NCBI GenBank assembly: GCA_965214795.1
Contig: OZ243976.1
Span: forward strand, 2,790,001 to 2,854,000
From: JAJDXW01 sp965214795
GTDB lineage: Bacteria; Pseudomonadota; Gammaproteobacteria; HK1
Direction: 5' to 3'
DNA: 64,000 nucleotides
The position numbers were made by a program, and so were the translations under genes. Below, in pieces: positions 43,731 to 52,668 of the stretch; position 1 is the stretch's first letter; each line of letters starts with the position of its first letter. The notes below the pieces were generated by a model. That model worked only from the letters and a program-made list of their open reading frames with translations, did not search any database and had not been told where the DNA came from.

Positions 43731-43870
43731 GCAGTTCTCATTTTGGCGCCTGACTTCACCCTGAGCCGCAAGCCGTCTTCTCCTTCCGACTCGATCCGGG
43801 GCCGATCGGGGGGCCGATCGACGGTCGTGCCGGTCCGGCAGCGGGACCCGACGAGCAAAATGAGAACTGC
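43731..43870 (+). repeat. Family 2 MITE-like element, copy 1
   Basis: 140 bp bounded by GCAGTTCTCATTTTG and CAAAATGAGAACTGC, a perfect 15-bp inverted pair. The inside (TGACTTCACC, CAAGCCGTCTTCTCC, GGGACCCGACGAG) matches the copy at 62164-62291. A third, partial left end is at 43882-43916. Confidence 0.8.
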
Positions 43871-43881
43871 TGTCATCGGAC

Positions 43882-43916
43882 GGCGGTTCTCGTTTTGGCG
43901 CCCGACTTCACCCTCC
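43882..43916 (+). repeat. Family 2 element, partial left end
   Basis: GGCGGTTCTCGTTTTGGCGC, then CCGACTTCACCCTCCG, matches the left 35 bp of copy 1 and is cut off at the edge of ccmF. Nested or tandem insertion is likely. Confidence 0.6.
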
Positions 43917-43965
43917 GGCACCTCGTAATGCGGCTCGCGGAGGTTGCCGGACGCGAGGTACCCGG

Positions 43966-45951
43966 TCAGCGAGGCTCGGGAGCGGGTGCCGAGCGGTTCT
44001 CGGCCAGGAGGAACCGCAGCGGGTCCGGCCCGCCGGCGGCCACCGCCCGGCGCCGGTAGCGGCGATCCGAGGCCGCGAGCATGCCGCCGAGCGCCATGAG
44101 GATCGCCCCGAGCCAGATCCAGCGCACGAACGGCTTGTAGTGCAGCCGCACCGACCACGCCCCCCCGCCGAGCGGCTCCCCGAGGGCGGCGTAGAGGTCC
44201 CGGGTGAAGCCGGGATCGATCCCGGCCTCGGTCATCGGCTGCCCCTGGCTCGCGTAGGTCCGCTTCTCGGGGGCGAGGCGGGCGACCGGACGTCCCCCCC
44301 GGGTGACGTCGATCTCCGCCCGCCGGGCGTGGTAGTTCGGGCCCGCCACGTCGCGCACCCCCTCGAAACGGAAGTCGTGCCCCGCGATCTCGACGGAGTC
44401 GCCGGGGGCGAGCCGCACCACCTCCTCCACCTCGAGCACGCTCACGAAGCAGACCCCCGCGAGAGTGGCCGCGAACCCGAGGTGGGCGAGGCTCATCCCC
44501 ATGAAGCCGCGCGGCAGGCGGAGGAGGTCGCGCGGTCTTCGCACCCGCGCCGCCGCCGACCGGACGGTCGAGCCGGCGATCCATAGCGCGAGCCCCGCCC
44601 CGAGAGCCGCCGCCGCCGAGTGCGCGAGGAAGGCGGCGGCAACCGCTCCCGCGACCGCCGCCGCGAGCACCACGCCGAGGAGCCGGGCGAGCCGGGTGGC
44701 CCGGTCCCGCTTCCATCGCGCGAGCATTCCGACCGCGAGGAGGGCGGCGAGGGGGACCATGAGGGGCACGAAGATGCGATCGAAGTACGGACGGCCGACC
44801 GAGATCTGCCCAAGACCCAGGCTGTCCATGAGCAGCGGATAGACGGTGCCGAGGAGGACGGCGGCCGCGGCGGCGGTGAGCAGGACGTTGTTGGCGAGGA
44901 GCATCGTCTCGCGCGAGCAGAGCGTGAAGCGCCCACCCCCCCCCATCCGTCCGGCCCGCCACGCGTAGAGCGCGAGCGCGCCCCCCACCACGAGCCCCAG
45001 GAAGGCGAGTATGAAGACGCCCCGCGCCGGGTCGTTCGCGAACGCGTGCACCGAGACCAGCACCCCGGAACGCACGATGAACGTGCCGAGGAGGCTGAGC
45101 GAGAAGCCGAAGATCGCGAGCAGCACGGTCCACGCCTTGAACGTGTCGCGCTTCTCCGCGACCGCCAGCGAGTGGATGAGGGCGGTGACGGCGAGCCACG
45201 GGATGAAGGAGGCGTTCTCCACCGGGTCCCAGAACCACCATCCGCCCCACCCGAGCTCGTAGTAGGCCCACCAGCTCCCTCCCGCGATGCCGAGGGTGAG
45301 GAAGGTCCAGGCGATGGTGGTCCAAGGGCGGGTCCAGCGGGTCCAGGCCGCGTCGACCCGCCCCTCCGCGAGCGCCGCGACCGCGAACGCGAACGGCACC
45401 GCGAGCCCCACGTAGCCCATGTAGAGAATCGGGGGGTGGACGATGAGGCCGATGTCCTGGAGCAAGGGGTTGAGGTCCCGTCCCTCGATCGCGGCGGGGA
45501 GGAGGCGGGCGAAGGGGTTCGAGGTGAACAGCATGAAGCAGAGAAACCCCGCCGCGATGAACCCGAGGACCGCGAGCACCCGGGCCGAGACCTCGCGTGG
45601 CAGGCTCCGGCTTCGCGCCGCGACGGCGAGGGTCCATCCGCCGAGAATCGACGACCAGAGGAGGAGCGACCCTTCGTGCCCTCCCCACACGGCGGCGATC
45701 CGGTAGTGCAGGGGAAGGAGCCCGTTCGAGTTCGCGGCGACGTAGCGGACCGAGAAGTCGTTCACCGCGAACGCCCACGCGAGGCACCCGAAGGCGAGGA
45801 GCTGGAACACGAACAGCCCGGCCGCGGCGCTCGGGGCCATCGCCATCCAGCGCGGGCTGCCCCGGACCGCGCCCGCGAACGGCGCCACCGCGAGGACGAG
45901 GGCGGTGAGGAGCGCGAGGATGAGCGCGAAGTGACCGAGCTCGGGGATCAT
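43966..45951 (-). CDS. ccmF: Cytochrome c heme lyase subunit CcmF
   Basis: A 661-residue protein with about 15 membrane helices. The WWD heme-handling domain is GWGGWWFWDPVENASFIPWL, with flanking His residues (LIVHPPILYMGYVGL and the later His). It joins heme from holo-CcmE to apocytochrome with CcmH/CcmI. ATG overlaps the ccmE stop (ATGA). The C-terminal periplasmic part ends RFLLAENRSAPAPEPR, after which the MITE-like partial repeat begins. Confidence 0.95.
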   Translation of the reverse strand: MIPELGHFALILALLTALVLAVAPFAGAVRGSPRWMAMAPSAAAGLFVFQLLAFGCLAWAFAVNDFSVRYVAANSNGLLPLHYRIAAVWGGHEGSLLLWSSILGGWTLAVAARSRSLPREVSARVLAVLGFIAAGFLCFMLFTSNPFARLLPAAIEGRDLNPLLQDIGLIVHPPILYMGYVGLAVPFAFAVAALAEGRVDAAWTRWTRPWTTIAWTFLTLGIAGGSWWAYYELGWGGWWFWDPVENASFIPWLAVTALIHSLAVAEKRDTFKAWTVLLAIFGFSLSLLGTFIVRSGVLVSVHAFANDPARGVFILAFLGLVVGGALALYAWRAGRMGGGGRFTLCSRETMLLANNVLLTAAAAAVLLGTVYPLLMDSLGLGQISVGRPYFDRIFVPLMVPLAALLAVGMLARWKRDRATRLARLLGVVLAAAVAGAVAAAFLAHSAAAALGAGLALWIAGSTVRSAAARVRRPRDLLRLPRGFMGMSLAHLGFAATLAGVCFVSVLEVEEVVRLAPGDSVEIAGHDFRFEGVRDVAGPNYHARRAEIDVTRGGRPVARLAPEKRTYASQGQPMTEAGIDPGFTRDLYAALGEPLGGGAWSVRLHYKPFVRWIWLGAILMALGGMLAASDRRYRRRAVAAGGPDPLRFLLAENRSAPAPEPR

Positions 45952-46406
45952 GGCCGGGTGCCCGGCCGCCGTTCCCGCCCCGCCGCGTTCGCCTCACGCA
46001 TCGCTTCGGCGATCGCGGGGGGCATGTAGGTCTCGTCGTGCTTCGCGAGCACCTCCTCGGCCTGCAGCACCCCGTCCGCGTCGATGCGGCCGAGGGCCAC
46101 GATTCCCTGGCCTTCGCGGAAGAGGTCGGGGAGGAGGCCGCGATAGGCGACGGTCACCGCCGCCGCGTGGTCGGCGAGGTCGAAACGCACCTCGAGCGCT
46201 CCCGGCCGGCGGCGCACGCTGCCTTCGACCACGAGCCCGCCGAGCCGGATCCGGTTCCCGGCCGACGGTCCCTCGGCGACGAGCTGGCTCGGGGTGAAGA
46301 ACCACAGCATGTTCTCGCCGATCGCGAGGAAGGCGAGGGTCGCCGCCGCGGCGAGCCCGGCCACCATTCCGCCCACGAGGGCCGTCCTTCGCTGCCGGGG
46401 AGTCAC
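45948..46406 (-). CDS. ccmE: Heme chaperone CcmE
   Basis: A 152-residue protein. An N-terminal anchor (GGMVAGLAAAATLAFLAI) precedes an OB-fold; the heme-binding His is in LAKHDETYMP (the HDENY-type motif; His-x-x-x-Tyr visible). The GTG start at 46406 overlaps the ccmD stop. It binds heme covalently at the His and passes it to CcmF. Confidence 0.93.
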   Translation of the reverse strand: MTPRQRRTALVGGMVAGLAAAATLAFLAIGENMLWFFTPSQLVAEGPSAGNRIRLGGLVVEGSVRRRPGALEVRFDLADHAAAVTVAYRGLLPDLFREGQGIVALGRIDADGVLQAEEVLAKHDETYMPPAIAEAMREANAAGRERRPGTRP

Positions 46407-46588
46407 GGCGGCGGGGTGCGGGAGGGGCCGGGACGGGGAGCGGAGGGCGATGCGCCGCTTCGTTCCCGGACGAGCCGGCGGCGCCGCACGATGGGGGCGG
46501 CGAGGTTGAGCGCGAGCACGACGAACGCCGCCCCGTACGCGGTCCACACGTAGAACGCATACCCCCCCATGTGCAGGAACTCGCTCAC
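46403..46588 (-). CDS. ccmD: Heme exporter accessory protein CcmD
   Basis: A 61-residue protein: MGGYAFYVWTAYGAAFVVLA is one membrane helix with the CcmD-typical YAFYVW motif, then the basic RRRRLVRER tail. It holds CcmC/CcmE together. GTG start at 46588 overlaps the ccmC stop. Complete. Confidence 0.9.
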   Translation of the reverse strand: MSEFLHMGGYAFYVWTAYGAAFVVLALNLAAPIVRRRRLVRERSGASPSAPRPGPSRTPPP

Positions 46589-47307
46589 CCCCGGACCTCG
46601 CGGACCCACTGGCGGTGCCGCTCCCGGTGAAGCACCTCGCAGCGCGCGCGCATGAGCAGCACGGTCAGGAAGAACAGGGTGAAGGCGGCGGCCATCAGCA
46701 GCAGGGGGATCAGCATCGCCGGGTGGATGGAAGGCCCGTCGAGCCGGAACACGGTGGGCCCCTGGTGGAGGGTGTTCCACCATTCGACCGAGAAATGGAT
46801 GATCGGAAGGTCGACGAGCCCGACGATGGCAAGGATCGCGCACGCGCGCGCCGCCTTGCGGGGGTCCGGGATCGCGCCGTTGAGGGCGATGATCCCGAGG
46901 TACAGGAAGAGGAGCACGAGCTCGGAGGTGAGCCGCGCGTCCCAGACCCACCACGTGCCCCACATCGGCTTGCCCCACAGCGAGCCGGTCAGCAGGGCGA
47001 GGAACGTGAACGACGCGCCGATGGGCGCGCAGGCGATCGCCACCGCCTCGGCGACCTTGGTGCGCCAGATGAGCCCGACCGCCGCCGCGCCCGCCATCGC
47101 CGCGTACACCAGAAGCGACAGCCAGGCGCTCGGAACGTGGATGAAGATGATCCGGTACGCCTCTCCCTGCTGGTAGTCGGCGGGGGCGATCACGAGGCCG
47201 CTCCACAGCCCCGCCGCCATCAGCACCGCGCACGGCCAGCCGAGCCAGGGAACGAGCCGCCCGGAGAGGTCGTGGAAGTGGCGCGGAGACGCATATCGCC
47301 GGAACAT
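46585..47307 (-). CDS. ccmC: Heme exporter CcmC
   Basis: A 240-residue protein with six helices. The WWD motif is WGTWWVWDARLTSELVLL; the flanking His residues are FIHVPSAW and the later HQGPTV. It loads heme on CcmE at the periplasmic face. ATG at 47307 follows ccmB after about 16 bp. Confidence 0.93.
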   Translation of the reverse strand: MFRRYASPRHFHDLSGRLVPWLGWPCAVLMAAGLWSGLVIAPADYQQGEAYRIIFIHVPSAWLSLLVYAAMAGAAAVGLIWRTKVAEAVAIACAPIGASFTFLALLTGSLWGKPMWGTWWVWDARLTSELVLLFLYLGIIALNGAIPDPRKAARACAILAIVGLVDLPIIHFSVEWWNTLHQGPTVFRLDGPSIHPAMLIPLLLMAAAFTLFFLTVLLMRARCEVLHRERHRQWVREVRG

Positions 47308-47323
47308 GGATGGCCGGCTCCCG

Positions 47324-48010
47324 CTACTCGGCGCCGACGCTGAGCGCGGCCCCCGTCGCGAAGGGCGCGAGGGTGAGGGCGAGCACGAGCAGGGCGGCGA
47401 GCAGGTAGAGCGGCCCCGCCGCCGAGACCCCGATCGCGGCCGCCCGAACCGCAAGGGTGCCGAAGATGAGCACCGGGACGAGCAGGGGGAGGGCGATGAG
47501 GGGCAGGAGGAGGCTCCGCCCCTGGACCCCGGTGGTGAGTGCGGCGCCGATCGCCCCGGTCAGGCTCAGGGTCGGCGTGCCGAGGGCGAGGGCGCCGAGC
47601 AGGGTCGGAACGGAGCGTGGAGGCAGGGCGAGGAGCACCGCGACAGGCACGGAGGCGGCCAGCAGCGGCGGCCCGGTCAGGAGCCAGTGAGCGACGATTC
47701 GCCCCGTCGCGAGGAGGGCGGGGGGGTGGGGGCTCAGGAGGAGCTGGTCGAGAGACCCGTCCTCCCGATCCTCCCGGAAGAGCCGGTCCAGGGAGAGCAG
47801 GGCGGCCAGCAGGGCCGCGGTCCAGAGCGCCCCCGGGGCAATGGCGGCAAGGGTGGCCGGACCCGCTCCCGATCCGAACGGAAAGACGGCCGCCACGACG
47901 ACGAAGAAGACCACCGGGGTGACCGCCTCGGCGGGTCGGCGGAAGGCGGCCCGGACGTCTCGGCGCACGACGGCCGCAAACGCCCCGGCGGGGGAGTCAG
48001 CGTGCTCCAA
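47324..48010 (-). CDS. ccmB: Heme exporter membrane subunit CcmB
   Basis: A 228-residue protein with six membrane helices. VVRRDVRAAFRRPAEAVTPVVFF is the usual N-terminus, then PGALWTAALLAALLSLDRLFREDREDGSLDQLLL and LTGAIGAALTTGVQGRSLLLPLIALPLLVPVLIFG are landmark regions. It forms the ABC membrane part with CcmA and CcmC. I place the start at TTG 48010 (overlapping ccmA by 14 bases), as no ATG or GTG is in the right place. Confidence 0.9.
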   Translation of the reverse strand: MEHADSPAGAFAAVVRRDVRAAFRRPAEAVTPVVFFVVVAAVFPFGSGAGPATLAAIAPGALWTAALLAALLSLDRLFREDREDGSLDQLLLSPHPPALLATGRIVAHWLLTGPPLLAASVPVAVLLALPPRSVPTLLGALALGTPTLSLTGAIGAALTTGVQGRSLLLPLIALPLLVPVLIFGTLAVRAAAIGVSAAGPLYLLAALLVLALTLAPFATGAALSVGAE

Positions 48011-48647
48011 GACGGAGCGCTCGCACCGCGCCCGAGCGGAGGCACAGCGGCTGATGGCTCGTGAACACGAGCGCGCCGCCCGCCGCCGCATGCTCCGAGC
48101 ACAGGGATTCCATGAGCGCGGTGCCGGCTCGATCGAGCGCCGCGGCCGGCTCGTCCAGCACCCACAGGATCGCATCGTCGAGGAGGAGCCTCGCGAGCGC
48201 CGCGCGGCGGCGCTGGCCCGCCGACAGGTCGCGGGTGAGGGTGTCACGTTCGCGGGCGAGCCCCACCCGTTCCAGCGCCTCCTCGGGACGGCGCGGCCTC
48301 CGTCCCCCCCGCAGCGCGCGGGCGAACACGAGGTTCTCGAGCGGGGTGAGGGTCTCCTTGAGCGCTTCATGGTGTCCGACGAAGGCAAGCTCGCGACGCC
48401 ACCCGGGGTCGCCGGGAGCCTCGGAGACGACGCGTCCGCGCCAGCGAACCCGGCCCGCCTCGGGGCGCAGCAACCCGCACACGATGCGAAGGGCGGTGGT
48501 CTTGCCGCAGCCGTTCGGGCCGTGGAGGCGCAACGCTTCGCCGGCCCGCACGGTGGCCGAGAGCCCGGAGAACAGGAGCCGGTCCCCGCGGCGTCCGGCC
48601 AGATCTTCCATGCCGAGCAACGGGGCTTCGGGTGGAGGACGCGGCAT
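47997..48647 (-). CDS. ccmA: Heme exporter ATP-binding subunit CcmA
   Basis: A 216-residue ABC ATPase. Walker A LHGPNGCGKTTALR, signature LSAGQRRRAALARLLL, Walker B ILWVLDEPAAALD and H-loop FTSHQP are all present. It powers release of holo-CcmE from CcmC. First gene of the ccmABCDEF block. ATG at 48647. Confidence 0.93.
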   Translation of the reverse strand: MPRPPPEAPLLGMEDLAGRRGDRLLFSGLSATVRAGEALRLHGPNGCGKTTALRIVCGLLRPEAGRVRWRGRVVSEAPGDPGWRRELAFVGHHEALKETLTPLENLVFARALRGGRRPRRPEEALERVGLARERDTLTRDLSAGQRRRAALARLLLDDAILWVLDEPAAALDRAGTALMESLCSEHAAAGGALVFTSHQPLCLRSGAVRALRLGAR

Positions 48648-48740
48648 GATCCGCGATTCTACAACACCCAGGCGGTGCGAACGTGCCTTGCGGCGAGGGC
48701 CGTTTCACGCTGTCCGCCCAGCGGGTCGTGGAGCGAACAG

Positions 48741-48919
48741 GGCCATTTTTGTCGTGACCGGGTGCCGGCCGCGGGTGTGGACCGGCCGCCCGCGCGATCG
48801 AGGGGGCCGCTTCGCGGCCCGGTTACCGGACGGGATGCGGCCCGCCGGCCACCCGCGCGCTCGAGGGCCGCTTCATGAGGCCCGAACCGACCCGCGGACG
48901 ACGAAAGCGTGAAATGGCC
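48741..48919. repeat. Family 3 MITE-like element, copy 1
   Basis: About 179 bp with terminal GGCCATTT and AAATGGCC (inverted), and inside TTTTGTCGTGACCGGGTGC, then GCGATCGAGGG, CTTCATGAGGC and CGCGGACGACGAA. The internal motifs recur in the same order at 58486-58592. The strand is undefined. Confidence 0.6.
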
Positions 48920-49026
48920 TCGGCTTGGGGCGCGCGGCGGCCACCTCGCCCCACGGGCCGGGGTGGTTCGTGCGGGGTTCGATCCGGGAGCGGGGGCCGG
49001 CGGGCCGACCCTGATACCATACGGGC

Positions 49027-49560
49027 ATGGACACGAAGCTTCCGCTGGAGCTGCATCGCGAGGTCGTGCGGCCCGAATACATCGACTGGAACGGGCACAT
49101 GAACGTGGCGTACTACGTGCTCGTCTTCGACCACGCGACCGACGCGCTCTTCGATTGGATCGGCCTCGACGAGGCGTACCGGAAGGAGCGGGGATACACC
49201 ACGTTCACCCTGGAGGCGCAGGTCACCTACCAGCGCGAGGTGCTGGAAGGCGACCCCCTCCGGATCACCACCCAGCTCCTCGACTACGACCACAAGCGCG
49301 CCCATTATTTCCACCACATGTACCACGCGGAGGAAGGCTATCTGGCCGCGACGAACGAGCTCCTGAGCCTCCATATCGACACCGGAAAGCGCCGCTCGAC
49401 GCCGTTCCCGGAGGAGATCCTCGCCCGGTGGGCGGAAATCCACGCCGCGCACGCCGCCCTGCCGCGCCCCCCCGAGGCGGGGCGCGCCATGGGCATCCGC
49501 CGCCGCTCGCCATCCGCCGCGGCCGCCGCCACCGGTTCCGGGGCCGCCTTCGTTGCCTGA
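49027..49560 (+). CDS. Acyl-CoA thioesterase, hot-dog fold (betainyl-CoA thioesterase-like)
   Basis: A 177-residue protein. YIDWNGHMNVAYYVLVFDHATD carries the catalytic Asp20 and Asn26 of the 4-hydroxybenzoyl-CoA thioesterase fold (DWNGHMN), and SLHIDTGKRRSTPFPEEI is a carnitine/betaine-related thioesterase landmark. The C-terminal 30 residues are Ala-rich and probably disordered. A role in carnitine or quaternary amine breakdown is possible and would fit the dimethylglycine dehydrogenase elsewhere in the window. Confidence 0.75.
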   Translation: MDTKLPLELHREVVRPEYIDWNGHMNVAYYVLVFDHATDALFDWIGLDEAYRKERGYTTFTLEAQVTYQREVLEGDPLRITTQLLDYDHKRAHYFHHMYHAEEGYLAATNELLSLHIDTGKRRSTPFPEEILARWAEIHAAHAALPRPPEAGRAMGIRRRSPSAAAAATGSGAAFVA

Positions 49561-49617
49561 CACGCCGGTCGGCGCATCGCTCCTCCGATCCGGGCCACCC
49601 GGTGGCGAGGGAGAAGG

Positions 49618-49995
49618 ATGACGGCGCGCATCCGCATCGTTGTCGGCGGCGTGAGCCTCGACGCGCAATGCCGGGACACCCCGACGGCCGGGGCGGTGCT
49701 CGCGGCCCTCCCGTTCGAAGCGGTGGCCCGGACCTGGGGCGATGAAGTCTACTTCCGGGCTCCGGTGGCCGTGGCGCTCGAGCCGATAGCCCGTGACGTG
49801 GTGGAGCCCGGCGAGATCGCCTTCTGGGTGGAGGGGTCCAGCATCGCGATCGGATTCGGTCCGACCCCCGCATCGCGCTCCGACGAGATCCGCCTCGTCG
49901 CGCCGGTCAACGTGTGGGCGGACGCGCTCGGCGACGTCCGTGCGCTCGCATCGGTTCGGCCCGGCGAGCCCGTCCGAGTCGGACGGATCCTCTGA
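49618..49995 (+). CDS. Cyclophilin-fold protein (TM1367-like, DUF3830/PF04126 type)
   Basis: A 125-residue protein: TWGDEVYFRAPV, PGEIAFWVEGSSIAIGFGPTP and LVAPVNVWADALGDVRAL are landmarks of the TM1367-like cyclophilin fold. Isomerase activity is not expected, because the Arg/Phe/His set is absent. It follows the thioesterase after 57 bp on the same strand, so the two may be co-expressed. GAGGGAGAAGG precedes the ATG. Confidence 0.7.
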   Translation: MTARIRIVVGGVSLDAQCRDTPTAGAVLAALPFEAVARTWGDEVYFRAPVAVALEPIARDVVEPGEIAFWVEGSSIAIGFGPTPASRSDEIRLVAPVNVWADALGDVRALASVRPGEPVRVGRIL

Positions 49996-50151
49996 TCTTC
50001 TCGCCACACCATGCGGTCACTTTTTCCGGAGGGTTCCGGCCGTACCTGAATCCCGAGCTGTTCGGGAAACACCATCCCGATCCCTGCGGGCGTTCCGCCC
50101 CCTGGGTGTTACAAACCGGAGGCCGAATTGAATCCGGACTCGGATTCGACC

Positions 50152-50466
50152 TCACAAAGATTCCAGGTTCGTCATCCACGCATCGAACCGAGGACACTCC
50201 GCTCGGATCGTTTCCAGGCCCGTTTCCATGGCGACCAAGGGGCCGTGCAGGCGCTTTCGGTAGTGCGGGATCACGCCCTGTATGCGCCGGCTCGGGGCGG
50301 TGTCCTGGTTGTCATTGATGTCTTCAGGAGTCGGAAACTGCGCTCGGATGATCCGGAGCGCTTCAACGGATCCGGCCGGTGCTTCGATCAGCCCGGAGAA
50401 GGCGCCCACATCCGAGAACGACAAACCCTCGAACGGTCCCTCCACCGATATGGCGAGGCGGATCAC
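50152..50466 (-). pseudogene. DUF4276 protein with internal deletion
   Basis: The first ten residues (VIRLAISVEG) are the usual start of DUF4276. Homology then jumps to the C-terminal half (GLSFSDVGAFSGL, FPTPEDINDNQDTAPSRRI, then AECPRFDAWMTNLE). About 90-100 residues are missing, including the usual acidic loop, yet the frame is kept, so it could still be made. GTG start overlaps the stop of the AAA ATPase gene (GTGA). Confidence 0.7.
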
Positions 50467-51596
50467 GGGCGTCCCCCGAGAAGATTCTTCTGCCAGAGCT
50501 CGCCAGGGGTGAAGCTCTCGTCGAGCCAATGTCGATACGCGCCGGTATCCAGCCTGCGAAATGTAGTGCGCCCGTCCTGAAGATCCAGCACGACGATCTC
50601 GTCGAGATCGAATACGTCCACGAGCAGTGGTGACTGGGTCGCCACGATGATCTGTACTTCGCGGGCGAGCGCCTTGATCATGTTGCCGATGAGGGCGATG
50701 GCCACCGGATGCAACCCGAGTTCCGGTTCATCGAGGAAGAGAACGTTCGGGAGCATCTCCCGCGGAAGGTTGAGCAGGGTGACGAGCGCGAAGAAACGAA
50801 GCGATCCATCGGACGTGAGATGGGCGCCGAAGGTCTTCTCTCTTCCTTTGGCTTTCCATCGCAACATGACCCTGCCGTAGCTTTCGTCGATTTGGAATCG
50901 GTCGAACACGGGCAGCACCCGCGCGATGTGCCGGCAGACGAGTTCGAACCGCCGGACATCCTCCTCCTCCAACCGGTGCAGGACCGCCGCCAGATTCCCT
51001 CCGTGGGTGCGCAGGCGATCGTTGTCCTCGACCTCCCAACGTTTCTTGAAGCTCGATTTGTCGGACGTGTCATGGAACTGATAAACCGCGCAGTTTCGCA
51101 GAACATGGACGATTACCCTTGCGGTCGTCGGGTTGATATCCGGAGAAGATGAAGCATGAGCGGCGTCCACGATGCCTGCCTCTCGATGGCCGCTTCCAAG
51201 GTGTTGCCAGCTCGCTTCTCTCGCCCGGCTTTGCTGGCTGAAGCGGAACGCCTCCTCGGTGAAAATGAACCGGTCGGGATGGGCGTGAGTGAGGGTGAAT
51301 CGGTAGTCGTTTCGGCCCGCCTCCGTACGGAGGGCCACCTCGGCCTCCATCCGTGAGGTGACGCCGTTGCCACCGAACAACTGATCGTCGGCGCCTCCAT
51401 GCCGTTGCACGAACTCGCCGAGCGCGCGAGACCGCAGCATCCAGCTCAGCATCTCGAAGAAACGCATGAAATTGGACTTCCCCGATCCGTTGGGCCCGAT
51501 CAACACACTCGCTGCGCCCAGGTTCGAAAGCTCGACGTCCGCCAGAGACCGGAATCCACGGATCCGGACTGATTCGAGTCTTGTTGTCCCGGTCAT
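50463..51596 (-). CDS. AAA ATPase (AAA_21/RecF-like), putative defence protein
   Basis: A 377-residue SMC/RecF-like ATPase. N-terminal RIRGFRSLADVELS, Walker A VLIGPNGSGKSNFM (residues 32-45), signature-like TSDGSLRFFALVTLL, Walker B NVLFLDEPELGLHP and H-loop-like IIVATQSPLLVD are complete. This ATPase with a DUF4276 partner is a repeated pair in bacterial defence islands; the partner here is truncated. Full length for the family. ATG at 51596. Confidence 0.82.
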   Translation of the reverse strand: MTGTTRLESVRIRGFRSLADVELSNLGAASVLIGPNGSGKSNFMRFFEMLSWMLRSRALGEFVQRHGGADDQLFGGNGVTSRMEAEVALRTEAGRNDYRFTLTHAHPDRFIFTEEAFRFSQQSRAREASWQHLGSGHREAGIVDAAHASSSPDINPTTARVIVHVLRNCAVYQFHDTSDKSSFKKRWEVEDNDRLRTHGGNLAAVLHRLEEEDVRRFELVCRHIARVLPVFDRFQIDESYGRVMLRWKAKGREKTFGAHLTSDGSLRFFALVTLLNLPREMLPNVLFLDEPELGLHPVAIALIGNMIKALAREVQIIVATQSPLLVDVFDLDEIVVLDLQDGRTTFRRLDTGAYRHWLDESFTPGELWQKNLLGGRP

Positions 51597-51917
51597 CGAA
51601 GGGCGCTCCCGAGCAGGGGTGGAAGGGGCGGAAGCCGCACAGTTTCCGGCGAGTCCCTGGTTCGTTGCAACTCTATCCGGATCCTCCGATTCGGCACGGT
51701 CGCCAGCAAGACTTCCCGGTCGTCGTGAAGCGGTCGGGCGGTTTGGCCCGTTGGCGCCCGACCGCGGACCGCCGGACGCGGGGTAGTTTCACTCTCGGCA
51801 CGTCCGTTCTCGAGGAACCATCGGATTCCGGTCCACTCATTCGCCGTTCGAGGGTGATCCGGCCTGACTCCATGGCATATTCTTGCAGGAGTGGTGCACG
51901 ACATTTCAGGCGGGAGC
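51597..51917. other. Intergenic region before the GST gene
   Basis: About 320 bp. No gene or convincing promoter motif is seen; the purine run CAGGCGGGAGC just before the ATG at 51918 is the ribosome site of the next gene. Confidence 0.35.
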
Positions 51918-52583
51918 ATGATCAGGATCTGGGGACGGCCGAACTCGATCTGTACGAAACGGGTGCTCTGGGCCTTCGTCGAGGTCGGGGCGGAGTTCGA
52001 GCTGACCCTCGCGAGCGGGACGATGGGTTCGAAGGGCCACGTTTCGACCGGTGCCGAGCCCTACGGGAGCGTCGACGAGCCCTGGTTCCGGGAGATGAAC
52101 CCCAACGGCACCATTCCCGTGATCGACGATGACGGGTTCGTGCTCTGGGAGTCGATCGCCATCGTCACCTATCTCGGGATCCGCTACGGGGCGGGGACCC
52201 TCCTCGACGGTCGTCCCGAGACCCTGGCCCGCGCCCTCCAGTGGATGTCCTGGACGAACGAACACCTCGAGCCGGCCCTCAACACCCAGATCCTGGAGCT
52301 CCAGCGCCTGCCTGTGGACCAGCGTACCCCCGGCGCCGCGGACGCGGCGGGCGAGGACATTGCGCGCTCGGTCGAGGCCCTTGAAGCGCAGCTTGCGCGC
52401 AGCGACTACGTGGCGGGCGAGCGTTTCTCGATGGGCGACATCCCGACCGGAGCGGCGGTCTACCGGTGGCGGGTCTTCGGCCGATGGGGCCGGAGCATGC
52501 CCCACGTGGATGCGTGGCTTGCGCGGCTCGCGGAGCGGGAAGGCTTTCGGCGCCACGTCGCCCCGCCCGAACTCCACGTTTGA
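51918..52583 (+). CDS. Glutathione S-transferase family protein
   Basis: A 221-residue protein with an N-terminal thioredoxin-like domain (RIWGRPNSICTKRVLWAFVE; Ser10 or Cys12 in the active-site turn) with the cis-Pro in NGTIPVIDDDG, the glutathione loop LWESIAIVTYL, and a C-terminal helical domain from about residue 95. The insert ASGTMGSKGHVSTGAEPYGS is longer than usual. Substrate unknown. ATG at 51918 follows a GGCGGGAG. Confidence 0.85.
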   Translation: MIRIWGRPNSICTKRVLWAFVEVGAEFELTLASGTMGSKGHVSTGAEPYGSVDEPWFREMNPNGTIPVIDDDGFVLWESIAIVTYLGIRYGAGTLLDGRPETLARALQWMSWTNEHLEPALNTQILELQRLPVDQRTPGAADAAGEDIARSVEALEAQLARSDYVAGERFSMGDIPTGAAVYRWRVFGRWGRSMPHVDAWLARLAEREGFRRHVAPPELHV

Positions 52584-52668
52584 GTCGCGATCTTCCGCGG
52601 GCCGCGCGGGGAGATATGCGGTTCGCTCCGGTTCCCGGACCGACCCGAGACCGATTCTCGGGTGGGAT

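Noticed and set aside
49027..49995. Calling the thioesterase and cyclophilin-fold gene a carnitine operon.
   Set aside because: No carnitine dehydrogenase or transporter lies nearby; kept as a family-level call only.
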